Source: Balanoglossus misakiensis (Eukaryota > Hemichordata). From it: a DNA stretch of 64,000 nucleotides. The stretch spans positions 372,001 through 436,000 of the forward strand of contig CM082589.2 in NCBI GenBank assembly GCA_040954595.2, given 5' to 3'. A program made the position numbers and the translations under genes. Positions 1-13,800 of the stretch are shown here, one piece after another. Below the pieces are notes generated by a model, which saw nothing but the letters and a program-made list of their open reading frames with translations, did not search any database and had not been told where the DNA came from. Numbering within the stretch: position 1 is the stretch's first letter; each line of letters opens with the position of its first letter.

Positions 1-15
1 GTATATGAAACAAGG

Positions 16-110
16 TTTAACCCTTTCACTCTCATGGTTTGGTTCAACTCCATAGTTCTCAATGGCAGTGTTGGACCTTTATACTGGGAAATGGGGATGA
101 AAGGTTTAAA
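16..110. mobile_element. Short hairpin MITE-like repeat, copy 1 (in GRIN1 intron)
   Basis: About 95 bp whose ends are inverted relative to each other: it opens with TTTAACCCTTTCAC and closes with GGATGAAAGGTTTAAA. Related copies lie at about 29789-29875 and 58014-58102, all sharing a core close to TCCAACTCCATTGTTTT. An internal inverted pair (AGGTCCAACT and AGTTGGACCT in the second copy) means the whole unit can fold back. It has no coding capacity and sits in the intron before the first visible GRIN1 exon. Called as a miniature inverted-repeat element from the repeated copies and the terminal inversion; the family is not recognised. Confidence 0.55.
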
Positions 111-195
111 GTAAGATGGTTACTAAAATCTTATGTCCCCATAAATCATTTTTCATGTAACTACCAGTAAATATTAGAATTTGATTTTTTTTCAG

Positions 196-3050
196 GGAAC
201 ACTATGTGCTGTCGAGGTTTCTGTATAGACTTACTTGTAAAACTTGCAGACAATTTAACTTTTACCTATGATGTTCATTTGGTGCCTGATGGCTTTTATG
301 GACAAATGGAGATTATATCTCCTGGCAGACAAAATGGGGTAAGTCAGATTGTGACTCTCTCAATGGAGCAAATCATTTGCCTGTCATGATAATTTAAGTC
401 AAATCATAGAATGCAGGAAATATGCAATGTGTCTGCGTCTCAGAAAGATTGTGTTTCGATACAATGGTGTAACATTGTGAAGATGACTATCCTGTTAATA
501 GTCACTACCTTTCGTTCTTATTGGATGTTATTGTCATTACAGGGAAGTGGTACTACAAGAAAATCTTGGAATGGTATGGTTGGTGAATTAGTGGATGGTG
601 TAGCTGATATGATTGTGGCACCATTAACAATTAATAATGAAAGAGCTCAGTATATTGATTTCTCTGTGCCGTTTAAATATCAGGGATTAACTATTCTTGT
701 GAAAAAGGTAAGTGCAATACAGAAATCATATCTACATACATGTACATGTATGCACAGTTGTTAAAAGTGTGTTTTGTAAACAGGACTACAGGTATAAGAC
801 CCTAAAATGCCTGGCTAATCCTGAAAAATGAAAAATATATTGTAAGCTTTGGTTTGTTTTAGATTGGGCCATTTAAATATTCAGGCTATGGGTATAGACA
901 AACATATGAAAGAAAATAATAAAACGTTCATGCAGTTTTCTTGTTTAATGTGTTTTGCTATGTTATGTTTTGTTTTGTGTTTAATTACAGAAAGACCATG
1001 GGAGTAGTTTTGCATCATTTTTCCAACCGTTTGAAACTGAGTTATGGCTGCTGATTGGTTTAGCAGTTCACATTGTGGCTTTGATTCTTTACGTCCTGGA
1101 TCGCTTCAGTCCGTTCGGTCGTTTCAAAACATCTCAAAGTAATGAAGACCAAGATGCTCTCACATTGTCATCAGCTATGTGGTTTTCATGGGGTGTTTTA
1201 CTTAACAGTGGTATGGGAGAGGGTAAGTTACTTGTCAGGACTGTGTTTCTGTAATGCTCAGGTTTTTGTTTTAAACAATAGCAGGTTGTTACTGATTGCA
1301 TGGTCTGTGCTCACATGACCCTTATCATGCAGCATTTATTCTGAATTTACGGCCAAAATATTTCCTACATTTAACTGCAGTCTTTACAAAGTCCTCCACA
1401 CTTTAATCAGTTTTTGGTCTTTCTAATTTTCTTCAGGAACACCACGGAGTCTGAGTGCGCGAGTGCTTGGTATGGTATGGGCTGGATTTGCAATGATTAT
1501 GGTGGCGTCCTATACAGCTAACTTAGCAGCATTCTTAGTTTTAGATCGCCCTGAGTCCAGTATCACAGGAATTAATGACCCTAGGGTTTGTATTCGTATC
1601 ATTCTGTTTTAATTTCCGAAAATTCAAACATCACAAATTCACTTTCAATCAAAATGAATCTCCATCATGGTTCAAGCTAATGTGACTTTTTATGTATACA
1701 TTGCAGCTAAGAAACCCGTCTGACTCATTTCGATATGCAACAGTGAGTGGTAGTTCTGTGGAACAGTACTTCAGGCGTCAAGTAGAATTATCAACAATGT
1801 ATCAATTTATGGATAAATATAATTACAATAATGTGGAAGATGCTATAATTGCACTTAGACAAAAGTAAGTAAATAGTTGTTTTAATTTCCTGTATTATTA
1901 TTCCTCTTGGGGCTGTGGTTTGGGAGAAGGAAGTTATCTTGTATGTTCTAACAACTAATTTTTATCTGATCCTCAATTCGCAGCCATTTAGATGCTTTTA
2001 TTTGGGATTCGGCAGTGTTAGACTATGAAGCTTCCAGTGATTGTACTCTAGTGACAGTTGGTGAACTTTTTGGAAGATGTGGCTTTGGTCTTGGACTCAA
2101 AAAGGGAAGCCCATGGACAGAAAAAGTGTCGCTTCAAATTTTAAGTTTTCATGAAAGTGGAGTGATGGAAGGATTAGACTCTGAGTGGATCAGTTACAAA
2201 CATTGTAAATTAAGTGACAATCAACCGGCTACACTTGGACTGTCAAACATGGCGGGTAAGTCATTGCATCTACCTTTTGCCATAGTTAGCAAAGACCAAA
2301 AAGATTGCATGTACATTTAATCCCAGCTTCCCGTATTTGCATGTTGAGACTTCAATCACTGAAAACGAAATAGTTCTATCAGAATGTCATGTCATGCACT
2401 TGAATATATTTCCTTGTAGGTGTTTTTATTCTTGTTGCTGGTGGCATCGTCATGGGTGTACCACTTATCTTTGTTGAAATTTTCTACAAACATCACATGG
2501 AGACAAAAGAAAAGCAGATGGAATTAGCGAGAATGGCAGCTCAGAGATGGAGAGGTACAGTCCAGGTATGTCAATATGTTCATCATTTGTAGTGCCTGTT
2601 TCATCTACCACCAGATAGTCTTCCAGATGACCAAAGCAATGGAGCTTCAGATATATGTATTTGGTAGTCCTTGAAATTTCTGAAAAGCTCTAAGGCTTAG
2701 AATTGTGTGAACTCTGAGAACATGGGGTTTTTATATTATTGAGTTTATTTATTTCCCTAGTAAAAAGTGATCTTTGTTTAACTTTTATATTGCAGAGACG
2801 AAGAACAATAAGACAAACACTTTTGAATCGAGCACAGCAAGCAAGGTCCAATACAAGATCCAATACAGTGTCTTCATCATTACCATCCAATGTTGCTGAG
2901 GCCAAGGAAGCCGAAATCAAAACAATCTCACATACACAACAAGCAGAGCCAATGCAACCAGTGGAGTCACCTCTCCTGCATTCCAGACAGTCAAGTCTTA
3001 AAAGAAATCATCTCTCAGGACATCTTGAAATCTTAGAACATACCGTTTAG
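196..3050 (+). CDS. GRIN1: NMDA-type glutamate receptor subunit GluN1, 3' part (5' end outside window)
   Basis: Obligatory glycine-binding subunit of the NMDA receptor, a ligand-gated cation channel of the postsynaptic membrane. Exons seen: 196-338, 543-707, 991-1222, 1437-1585, 1707-1864, 1984-2255, 2420-2565, 2796-3050. The first two hold the S1 half of the ligand-binding domain, with [16 protein letters not shown]. Then come M1, the M2 pore loop with [13 protein letters not shown] (the pore Asn of the GluN1 N-site is kept), M3 with the gating motif SYTANLAAF, the S2 half, and M4 beginning GVFILVAGG. The cytoplasmic tail has a C0-like basic segment, then a last exon starting [10 protein letters not shown] and ending EHTV. 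The amino-terminal domain and start lie upstream of base 1. All exon phases join in frame. Identification is near certain; the last exon rests on frame and its splice site because the tail is poorly conserved. Confidence 0.95.
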
Positions 3051-4625
3051 AAAGACTTGTCTCTGTTTGTGTGTAACATGATGGCAGCCTTACAGATGCA
3101 TTTCGGAATAGTTTTGAAAATTGAAATGATGCCGAAATATCATGTACAGAGAAATTCAGCCAAGGGGATGTTGATGCAATAGCAGATAATGTTGCATCTA
3201 AGGTACAGGACATACCCTGCCTACAAAGGGCACTTTTGTGGGATATAAAATAACATACCAACTCTTGTAAGTTGGGTGGAACCATTTGCTGCACAACTTT
3301 GTTAACAATAAGCAGTGGAAGACGGACTGATTAGTTTCTGTCATAGGATATGCTTGTCAGTCAGCTAGAAATATCAGGTGTGTTATTCAAGGATAATGCA
3401 AAAAACAATGAAAAGACAATTTTCCATCTAGATAAGGCTTTCATAGTCTGTTGGTGTTCTCTTTTTCAAGACCATGATTAGGTATACTTGTTCTATAGGC
3501 AACAAAACCACAGTTGACTGATCTGGACAGGAAGAAAATAGTGCATGGAAAAATACAGGGTATTTAAGATATTAGACAGTGGAAATTTAAATGAAAATGA
3601 ATATTATTTCAAGATGGATATCATCAAAAAGTTCTCAGTACCTTGAACAACTGTTTACTATACAAACTGAGTTGCTATAATTAAATTACATCATGAGTAA
3701 AATGGCCAACTCACTATTCTGACAGTTTAGAGAGGTAGCTGATATAATAGTAATATCTCTTGATCTGTTTTGCAAGAAGTTCTGTATTGGTAGAGCTTTT
3801 GCAATTGTGTGTTTGCTTGTACAAAGTTTCAGTAATTGAGTTGAGATTTGAAATGCTACAATGTTTGCTAAGAACAATAATTTTTGTAATCAGTGATAAT
3901 GCAAAGTTTGTGTTCTTTATTAATTGAACAGATGGAGATTATTTTGTGTGAATACCAATGCAAAACAAGGCACCTGATATCTGTACAAGAGGTATAAATA
4001 TTTTCAAATGATGACTATGTACTCTGCCATTTTACTAAGGGAGCCAGAATTCCATATAGTTAACACTGGGAAGCATTATTTTAAACTATCTGGAAAGTTT
4101 AGTGATTTATTTTTGCTACTACTAGTCTATACACAAGTGATGTCTTTAAAGCAATAAAATTGAGAATGAGTATGTATTGACCGAGATTTAAATTACCTCA
4201 GAATTCTTTGAAAAATGTTCATGACGTACAGCGTGTTGGATTTTCAGCACATTGATTTTTCTAAAGCAATTCTATTACAACTAGTGTAACATGCTTTTTT
4301 TTAAATTTGTGAATGTATAAGATGTTTTGATAGGGATACATCAGGAACAGTCAGTTAACAATCTAAAATATGGTAAACATTTAGTAACCTTAAAATGTAA
4401 CGATAAAAAGTACAAGTGCTGTGCAAAAAAAGACCTTCAGATGAGTCAGTTTTCATTCCTCTTCAACTCAAATCTTCATATAAGAGAACTCTCTTACCTT
4501 TTGTCTGTTGCATCTCAAGAATAGTATATTGTATTTGATTTTCATTGGAGTTTTCTTTGTGTGACATGCATAATTAAGCTTAATTTGCATTAAAAATGAA
4601 TAAAGTTGCTCACTTTTACATTAGT
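3051..4625 (+). other. GRIN1: GRIN1 3' untranslated region
   Basis: About 1.55 kb of AT-rich sequence after the GRIN1 stop with no convincing reading frame. A canonical AATAAA at 4599-4604 suggests cleavage near 4620. The short open frames here show no codon bias or similarity and are taken as chance. Confidence 0.6.
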
Positions 4626-4710
4626 TTCACTGGAATTTGTCATTTTTTGAGCATGTGTAATTAATAGGCCATGTGTAGGCTATGTCATGTCTCTGGACCA
4701 AAAAATGTCA

Positions 4711-4865
4711 GTCAGCACCACGGTCGACTGAGCGAATTTTCGACATTTCTTCATTTTTTGAAAAAATCATGGGTTATTTAAAATGTATGAAAATGAAAGC
4801 GCAGGGTTCTGGGTTTTGTAAAAATCATGAAGATTAGAAACACGCTCTTGCTGACCGTGGTGCAG
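4711..4865. repeat. Inverted repeat and inverted satellite fragment at the left edge of the 87-bp array
   Basis: GCACCACGGTC at 4715-4725 recurs inverted as GACCGTGGTGC at 4853-4863. Between them, 4751-4777 is a perfect 27-base match to the satellite monomer core but in the opposite orientation to the array that follows. The left edge is therefore a head-to-head arrangement, not a simple run-out of direct copies. It may be the end of a foldback element from which the tandem array expanded (inference). Confidence 0.6.
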
Positions 4866-7800
4866 TTTTCGTGGTAGCCAAAGATTTTTTTCAAAAAAAA
4901 GTAATTTCAAAGTCGAAAAATCGTCGACTTTTGAAGATTTTCATGAGCTATAACCCATGATTTTTTTCAAAAAATGACCAAATTTTAAAAATTCGCAAAG
5001 TCGAAAAATCGTTGATTTTTGAAGATTTTCATGAGCTATAACCCACGATTTTTTTTCAAAAAATGACCAAATTTTGAAAATTCGCAGTCGAAAAATCGTC
5101 GATTTTTAAGTTTTTCAAAAAATGACCAAATTTCGAAAGTTCGCAAAGTCGAAAAATCCTCGATTTTTGACGATTTTCCTGAGCTATAACCCATGATTTT
5201 TTCAAAAAATGACCAAATTTCGAAAGTTCGCGAAGTCGAAAAATCCTCGATTTTTGACGATTTTCCTGAGCTATAACCCATGATTTTTTCAAAAAATGAC
5301 CAAATTTCGAAAGTTCGCGAAGTCGAAAAATCCTCGATTTTTGACGATTTTCCTGAGCTATAACCCATGATTTTTTCAAAAAATGACCAAATTTCGAAAG
5401 TTCGCGAAGTCGAAAAATCCTCGATTTTTGACGATTTTCCTGAGCTATAACCCATGATTTTTTCAAAAAATGACCAAATTTCGAAAGTTCGCGAAGTCGA
5501 AAAATCCTCGATTTTTGACGATTTTCCTGAGCTATAACCCATGATTTTTTCAAAAAATGACCAAATTTCGAAAGTTCGCAAAGTCGAAAAATCCTCGATT
5601 TTTGACGATTTTCCTGAGCTATAACCCATGATTTTTTCAAAAAATGACCAAATTTCGAAAGTTCGCAAAGTCGAAAAATCCTCGATTTTTGACGATTTTC
5701 CTGAGCTATAACCCATGATTTTTTCAAAAAATGACCAAATTTCGAAAGTTCGCAAAGTCGAAAAATCCTCGATTTTTGACGATTTTCCTGAGCTATAACC
5801 CATGATATTTTCAAAAAATGACCAAATTTCGAAAGTTCGCAAAGTCGAAAAATCCTCGATTTTTGACGATTTTCCTGAGCTATAACCCATGATATTTTCA
5901 AAAAATGACCAAATTTCGAAAGTTCGCAAAGTCGAAAAATCCTCGATTTTTGACGATTTTCCTGAGCTATAACCCATGATATTTTCAAAAAATGACCAAA
6001 TTTCGAAAGTTCGCAAAGTCGAAAAATCCTCGATTTTTGACGATTTTCCTGAGCTATAACCCATGATTTTTTCAAAAAATGACCAAATTTCGAAAGTTCG
6101 CAAAGTCGAAAAATCCTCGATTTTTGACGATTTTCCTGAGCTATAACCCATGATTTTTTCAAAAAATGACCAAATTTCGAAAGTTCGCAAAGTCGAAAAA
6201 TCCTCGATTTTTGACGATTTTCCTGAGCTATAACCCATGATTTTTTCAAAAAATGACCAAATTTCGAAAGTTCGCAAAGTCGAAAAATCCTCGATTTTTG
6301 ACGATTTTCCTGAGCTATAACCCATGATTTTTTCAAAAAATGACCAAATTTCGAAAGTTCGCAAAGTCGAAAAATCCTCGATTTTTGACGATTTTCCTGA
6401 GCTATAACCCATGATTTTTTCAAAAAATGACCAAATTTCGAAAGTTCGCAAAGTCGAAAAATCCTCGATTTTTGACGATTTTCCTGAGCTATAACCCATG
6501 ATTTTTTCAAAAAATGACCAAATTTCGAAAGTTCGCAAAGTCGAAAAATCCTCGATTTTTGACGATTTTCCTGAGCTATAACCCATGATTTTTTCAAAAA
6601 ATGACCAAATTTCGAAAGTTCGCAAAGTCGAAAAATCCTCGATTTTTGACGATTTTCCTGAGCTATAACCCATGATTTTTTCAAAAAATGACCAAATTTC
6701 GAAAGTTCGCAAAGTCGAAAAATCCTCGATTTTTGACGATTTTCCTGAGCTATAACCCATGATTTTTTCAAAAAATGACCAAATTTCGAAAGTTCGCAAA
6801 GTCGAAAAATCCTCGATTTTTGACGATTTTCCTGAGCTATAACCCATGATTTTTTCAAAAAATGACCAAATTTCGAAAGTTCGCAAAGTCGAAAAATCCT
6901 CGATTTTTGACGATTTTCCAGAGCTATAACCCATGATTTTTTCAAAAAATGACCAAATTTCGAAAGTTCGCAAAGTCGAAAAATCCTCGATTTTTGACGA
7001 TTTTCCTGAGCTATAACCCATGATTTTTTCAAAAAATGACCAAATTTCGAAAGTTCGCAAAGTCGAAAAATCCTCGATTTTTGACGATTTTCCTGAGCTA
7101 TAACCCATGATTTTTTCAAAAAATGACCAAATTTCGAAAGTTCGCAAAGTCGAAAAATCCTCGATTTTTGACGAATTTCCTGAGCTATAACCCATGATTT
7201 TTTCAAAAAATGACCAAATTTCGAAAGTTCGCAAAGTCGAAAAATCCTCGATTTTTGACGATTTTCCTGAGCTATAACCCATGATTTTTTCAAAAAATGA
7301 CCAAATTTCGAAAGTTCGCAAAGTCGAAAAATCCTCGATTTTTGACGATTTTCCTGAGCTATAACCCATGATTTTTTCAAAAAATGACCAAATTTCGAAA
7401 GTTCGCAAAGTCGAAAAATCCTCGATTTTTGACGATTTTCCTGAGCTATAACCCATGATTTTTTCAAAAAATGACCAAATTTCGAAAGTTCGCAAAGTCG
7501 AAAAATCCTCGATTTTTGACGATTTTCCTGAGCTATAACCCATGATTTTTTCAAAAAATGACCAAATTTCGAAAGTTCGCAAAGTCGAAAAATCCTCGAT
7601 TTTTGACGATTTTCCTGAGCTATAACCCATGATTTTTTCAAAAAATGACCAAATTTCGAAAGTTCGCAAAGTCGAAAAATCCTCGATTTTTGACGATTTT
7701 CCTGAGCTATAACCCATGATTTTTTCAAAAAATGACCAAATTTCGAAAGTTCGCAAAGTCGAAAAATCCTCGATTTTTGACGATTTTCCTGAGCTATAAC

Positions 7801-10800
7801 CCATGATTTTTTCAAAAAATGACCAAATTTCGAAAGTTCGCAAAGTCGAAAAATCCTCGATTTTTGACGATTTTCCTGAGCTATAACCCATGATTTTTTC
7901 AAAAAATGACCAAATTTCGAAAGTTCGCAAAGTCGAAAAATCCTCGATTTTTGACGATTTTCCTGAGCTATAACCCATGATTTTTTCAAAAAATGACCAA
8001 ATTTCGAAAGTTCGCAAAGTCGAAAAATCCTCGATTTTTGACGATTTTCCTGAGCTATAACCCATGATTTTTTCAAAAAATGACCAAATTTCGAAAGTTC
8101 GCAAAGTCGAAAAATCCTCGATTTTTGACGATTTTCCTGAGCTATAACCCATGATTTTTTCAAAAAATGACCAAATTTCGAAAGTTCGCAAAGTCGAAAA
8201 ATCCTCGATTTTTGACGATTTTCCTGAGCTATAACCCATGATTTTTTCAAAAAATGACCAAATTTCGAAAGTTCGCAAAGTCGAAAAATCCTCGATTTTT
8301 GACGATTTTCCTGAGCTATAACCCATGATTTTTTCAAAAAATGACCAAATTTCGAAAGTTCGCAAAGTCGAAAAATCCTCGATTTTTGACGAATTTCCTG
8401 AGCTATAACCCATGATTTTTTCAAAAAATGACCAAATTTCGAAAGTTCGCAAAGTCGAAAAATCCTCGATTTTTGACGATTTTCCTGAGCTATAACCCAT
8501 GATTTTTTCAAAAAATGACCAAATTTCGAAAGTTCGCAAAGTCGAAAAATCCTCGATTTTTGACGATTTTCCAGAGCTATAACCCATGATTTTTTCAAAA
8601 AATGACCAAATTTCGAAAGTTCGCAAAGTCGAAAAATCCTCGATTTTTGACGATTTTCCTGAGCTATAACCCATGATTTTTTCAAAAAATGACCAAATTT
8701 CGAAAGTTCGCAAAGTCGAAAAATCCTCGATTTTTGACGATTTTCCTGAGCTATAACCCATGATTTTTTCAAAAAATGACCAAATTTCGAAAGTTCGCAA
8801 AGTCGAAAAATCCTCGATTTTTGACGATTTTCCTGAGCTATAACCCATGATTTTTTCAAAAAATGACCAAATTTCGAAAGTTCGCAAAGTCGAAAAATCC
8901 TCGATTTTTGACGATTTTCCTGAGCTATAACCCATGATTTTTTCAAAAAATGACCAAATTTCGAAAGTTCGCAAAGTCGAAAAATCCTCGATTTTTGACG
9001 ATTTTCCTGAGCTATAACCCATGATTTTTTCAAAAAATGACCAAATTTCGAAAGTTCGCAAAGTCGAAAAATCCTCGATTTTTGACGATTTTCCTGAGCT
9101 ATAACCCATGATTTTTTCAAAAAATGACCAAATTTCGAAAGTTCGCAAAGTCGAAAAATCCTCGATTTTTGACGATTTTCCTGAGCTATAACCCATGATT
9201 TTTTCAAAAAATGACCAAATTTCGAAAGTTCGCAAAGTCGAAAAATCCTCGATTTTTGACGATTTTCCTGAGCTATAACCCATGATTTTTTCAAAAAATG
9301 ACCAAATTTCGAAAGTTCGCAAAGTCGAAAAATCCTCGATTTTTGACGATTTTCCTGAGCTATAACCCATGATTTTTTCAAAAAATGACCAAATTTCGAA
9401 AGTTCGCAAAGTCGAAAAATCCTCGATTTTTGACGATTTTCCTGAGCTATAACCCATGATTTTTTCAAAAAATGACCAAATTTCGAAAGTTCGCAAAGTC
9501 GAAAAATCCTCGATTTTTGACGATTTTCCTGAGCTATAACCCATGATTTTTTCAAAAAATGACCAAATTTCGAAAGTTCGCAAAGTCGAAAAATCCTCGA
9601 TTTTTGACGATTTTCCTGAGCTATAACCCATGATTTTTTCAAAAAATGACCAAATTTCGAAAGTTCGCAAAGTCGAAAAATCCTCGATTTTTGACGATTT
9701 TCCTGAGCTATAACCCATGATTTTTTCAAAAAATGACCAAATTTCGAAAGTTCGCAAAGTCGAAAAATCCTCGATTTTTGACGATTTTCCTGAGCTATAA
9801 CCCATGATTTTTTCAAAAAATGACCAAATTTCGAAAGTTCGCAAAGTCGAAAAATCCTCGATTTTTGACGATTTTCCTGAGCTATAACCCATGATTTTTT
9901 CAAAAAATGACCAAATTTCGAAAGTTCGCAAAGTCGAAAAATCCTCGATTTTTGACGATTTTCCTGAGCTATAACCCATGATTTTTTCAAAAAATGACCA
10001 AATTTCGAAAGTTCGCAAAGTCGAAAAATCCTCGATTTTTGACGATTTTCCTGAGCTATAACCCATGATTTTTTCAAAAAATGACCAAATTTCGAAAGTT
10101 CGCAAAGTCGAAAAATCCTCGATTTTTGACGATTTTCCTGAGCTATAACCCATGATTTTTTCAAAAAATGACCAAATTTCGAAAGTTCGCAAAGTCGAAA
10201 AATCCTCGATTTTTGACGATTTTCCTGAGCTATAACCCATGATTTTTTCAAAAAATGACCAAATTTCGAAAGTTCGCAAAGTCGAAAAATCCTCGATTTT
10301 TGACGATTTTCCTGAGCTATAACCCATGATTTTTTCAAAAAAATGACCAAATTTCGAAAGTTCGCAAAGTCGAAAAATCCTCGATTTTTGACGATTTTCC
10401 TGAGCTATAACCCATGATTTTTTCAAAAAAATGACCAAATTTCGAAAGTTCGCAAAGTCGAAAAATCCTCGATTTTTGACGATTTTCCTGAGCTATAACC
10501 CATGATTTTTTCAAAAAATGACCAAATTTCGAAAGTTCGCAAAGTCGAAAAATCCTCGATTTTTGACGATTTTCCTGAGCTATAACCCATGATTTTTTCA
10601 AAAAATGACCAAATTTCGAAAGTTCGCGAAGTCGAAAAATCCTCGATTTTTGACGATTTTCCTGAGCTATAACCCATGATTTTTTCAAAAAATGACCAAA
10701 TTTCAAAAGTTCGCGAAGTCGAAAAATCCTCGATTTTTGACGATTTTCCTGAGCTATAACCCATGATTTTTTCAAAAAATGACCAAATTTCGAAAGTTCG

Positions 10801-13800
10801 CGAAGTCGAAAAATCCTCGATTTTTGACGATTTTCCTGAGCTATAACCCATGATTTTTTCAAAAAATGACCAAATTTCGAAAGTTCGCGAAGTCGAAAAA
10901 TCCTCGATTTTTGACGATTTTCCTGAGCTATAACCCATGATTTTTTCAAAAAATGACCAAATTTCGAAAGTTCGCGAAGTCGAAAAATCCTCGATTTTTG
11001 ACGATTTTCCTGAGCTATAACCCATGATTTTTTCAAAAAATGACCAAATTTCGAAAGTTCGCAAAGTCGAAAAATCCTCGATTTTTGACGATTTTCCTGA
11101 ACTATAACCCATGATTTTTTCAAAAAATGACCAAATTTCGAAAGTTCGCAAAGTCGAAAAATCCTCGATTTTTGACGATTTTCCTGAGCTATAACCCATG
11201 ATTTTTTCAAAAAATGACCAAATTTCGAAAGTTCGCAAAGTCGAAAAATCCTCGATTTTTGACGATTTTCCTGAGCTATAACCCATGATTTTTTCAAAAA
11301 ATGACCAAATTTCGAAAGTTCGCAAAGTCGAAAAATCCTCGATTTTTGACGATTTTCCTGAGCTATAACCCATGATTTTCTCAAAAAATGACCAAATTTC
11401 GAAAGTTCGCGAAGTCGAAAAATCCTCGATTTTTGACGATTTTCCTGAGCTATAACCCATGATTTTTTCAAAAAATGACCAAATTTCGAAAGTTCGCAAA
11501 GTCGAAAAATCCTCGATTTTTGACGATTTTCCTGAGCTATAACCCATGATTTTTTCAAAAAATGACCAAATTTCGAAAGTTTGCAAAGTCGAAAAATCCT
11601 CGATTTTTGACGATTTTCCTGAGCTATAACCCATGATTTTTTCAAAAAATGACCAAATTTCGAAAGTTCGCAAAGTCGAAAAATCCTCGATTTTTGACGA
11701 TTTTCCTGAGCTATAACCCATGATTTTTTCAAAAAATGACCAAATTTCGAAAGTTCGCAAAGTCGAAAAATCCTCGATTTTTGACGATTTTCCTGAGCTA
11801 TAACCCATGATTTTTTCAAAAAATGACCAAATTTCGAAAGTTCGCAAAGTCGAAAAATCCTCGATTTTTGACGATTTTCCTGAGCTATAACCCATGATTT
11901 TTTCAAAAAATGACCAAATTTCGAAAGTTCGCAAAGTCGAAAAATCCTCGATTTTTGACGATTTTCCTGAGCTATAACCCATGATTTTTTCAAAAAATGA
12001 CCAAATTTCGAAAGTTCGCAAAGTCGAAAAATCCTCGATTTTTGACGATTTTCCTGAGCTATAACCCATGATATTTTCAAAAAATGACCAAATTTCGAAA
12101 GTTCGCAAAGTCGAAAAATCCTCGATTTTTGACGATTTTCCTGAGCTATAACCCATGATATTTTCAAAAAATGACCAAATTTCGAAAGTTCGCAAAGTCG
12201 AAAAATCCTCGATTTTTGACGATTTTCCTGAGCTATAACCCATGATATTTTCAAAAAATGACCAAATTTCGAAAGTTCGCAAAGTCGAAAAATCCTCGAT
12301 TTTTGACGATTTTCCTGAGCTATAACCCATGATTTTTTCAAAAAATGACCAAATTTCGAAAGTTCGCAAAGTCGAAAAATCCTCGATTTTTGACGATTTT
12401 CCTGAGCTATAACCCATGATTTTTTCAAAAAATGACCAAATTTCGAAAGTTCGCAAAGTCGAAAAATCCTCGATTTTTGACGATTTTCCTGAGCTATAAC
12501 CCATGATTTTTTCAAAAAATGACCAAATTTCGAAAGTTCGCAAAGTCGAAAAATCCTCGATTTTTGACGATTTTCCTGAGCTATAACCCATGATTTTTTC
12601 AAAAAATGACCAAATTTCGAAAGTTCGCAAAGTCGAAAAATCCTCGATTTTTGACGATTTTCCTGAGCTATAACCCATGATTTTTTCAAAAAATGACCAA
12701 ATTTCGAAAGTTCGCAAAGTCGAAAAATCCTCGATTTTTGACGATTTTCCTGAGCTATAACCCATGATTTTTTCAAAAAATGACCAAATTTCGAAAGTTC
12801 GCAAAGTCGAAAAATCCTCGATTTTTGACGATTTTCCTGAGCTATAACCCATGATTTTTTCAAAAAATGACCAAATTTCGAAAGTTCGCAAAGTCGAAAA
12901 ATCCTCGATTTTTGACGATTTTCCTGAGCTATAACCCATGATTTTTTCAAAAAATGACCAAATTTCGAAAGTTCGCAAAGTCGAAAAATCCTCGATTTTT
13001 GACGATTTTCCTGAGCTATAACCCATGATTTTTTCAAAAAATGACCAAATTTCGAAAGTTCGCAAAGTCGAAAAATCCTCGATTTTTGACGATTTTCCTG
13101 AGCTATAACCCATGATTTTTTCAAAAAATGACCAAATTTCGAAAGTTCGCAAAGTCGAAAAATCCTCGATTTTTGACGATTTTCCTGAGCTATAACCCAT
13201 GATTTTTTCAAAAAATGACCAAATTTCGAAAGTTCGCAAAGTCGAAAAATCCTCGATTTTTGACGATTTTCCTGAGCTATAACCCATGATTTTTTCAAAA
13301 AATGACCAAATTTCGAAAGTTCGCAAAGTCGAAAAATCCTCGATTTTTGACGATTTTCCTGAGCTATAACCCATGATTTTTTCAAAAAATGACCAAATTT
13401 CGAAAGTTCGCAAAGTCGAAAAATCCTCGATTTTTGACGATTTTCCTGAGCTATAACCCATGATTTTTTCAAAAAATGACCAAATTTCGAAAGTTCGCAA
13501 AGTCGAAAAATCCTCGATTTTTGACGAATTTCCTGAGCTATAACCCATGATTTTTTCAAAAAATGACCAAATTTCGAAAGTTCGCAAAGTCGAAAAATCC
13601 TCGATTTTTGACGAATTTCCTGAGCTATAACCCATGATTTTTTCAAAAAATGACCAAATTTCGAAAGTTCGCAAAGTCGAAAAATCCTCGATTTTTGACG
13701 ATTTTCCTGAGCTATAACCCATGATTTTTTCAAAAAATGACCAAATTTCGAAAGTTCGCAAAGTCGAAAAATCCTCGATTTTTGACGATTTTCCTGAGCT

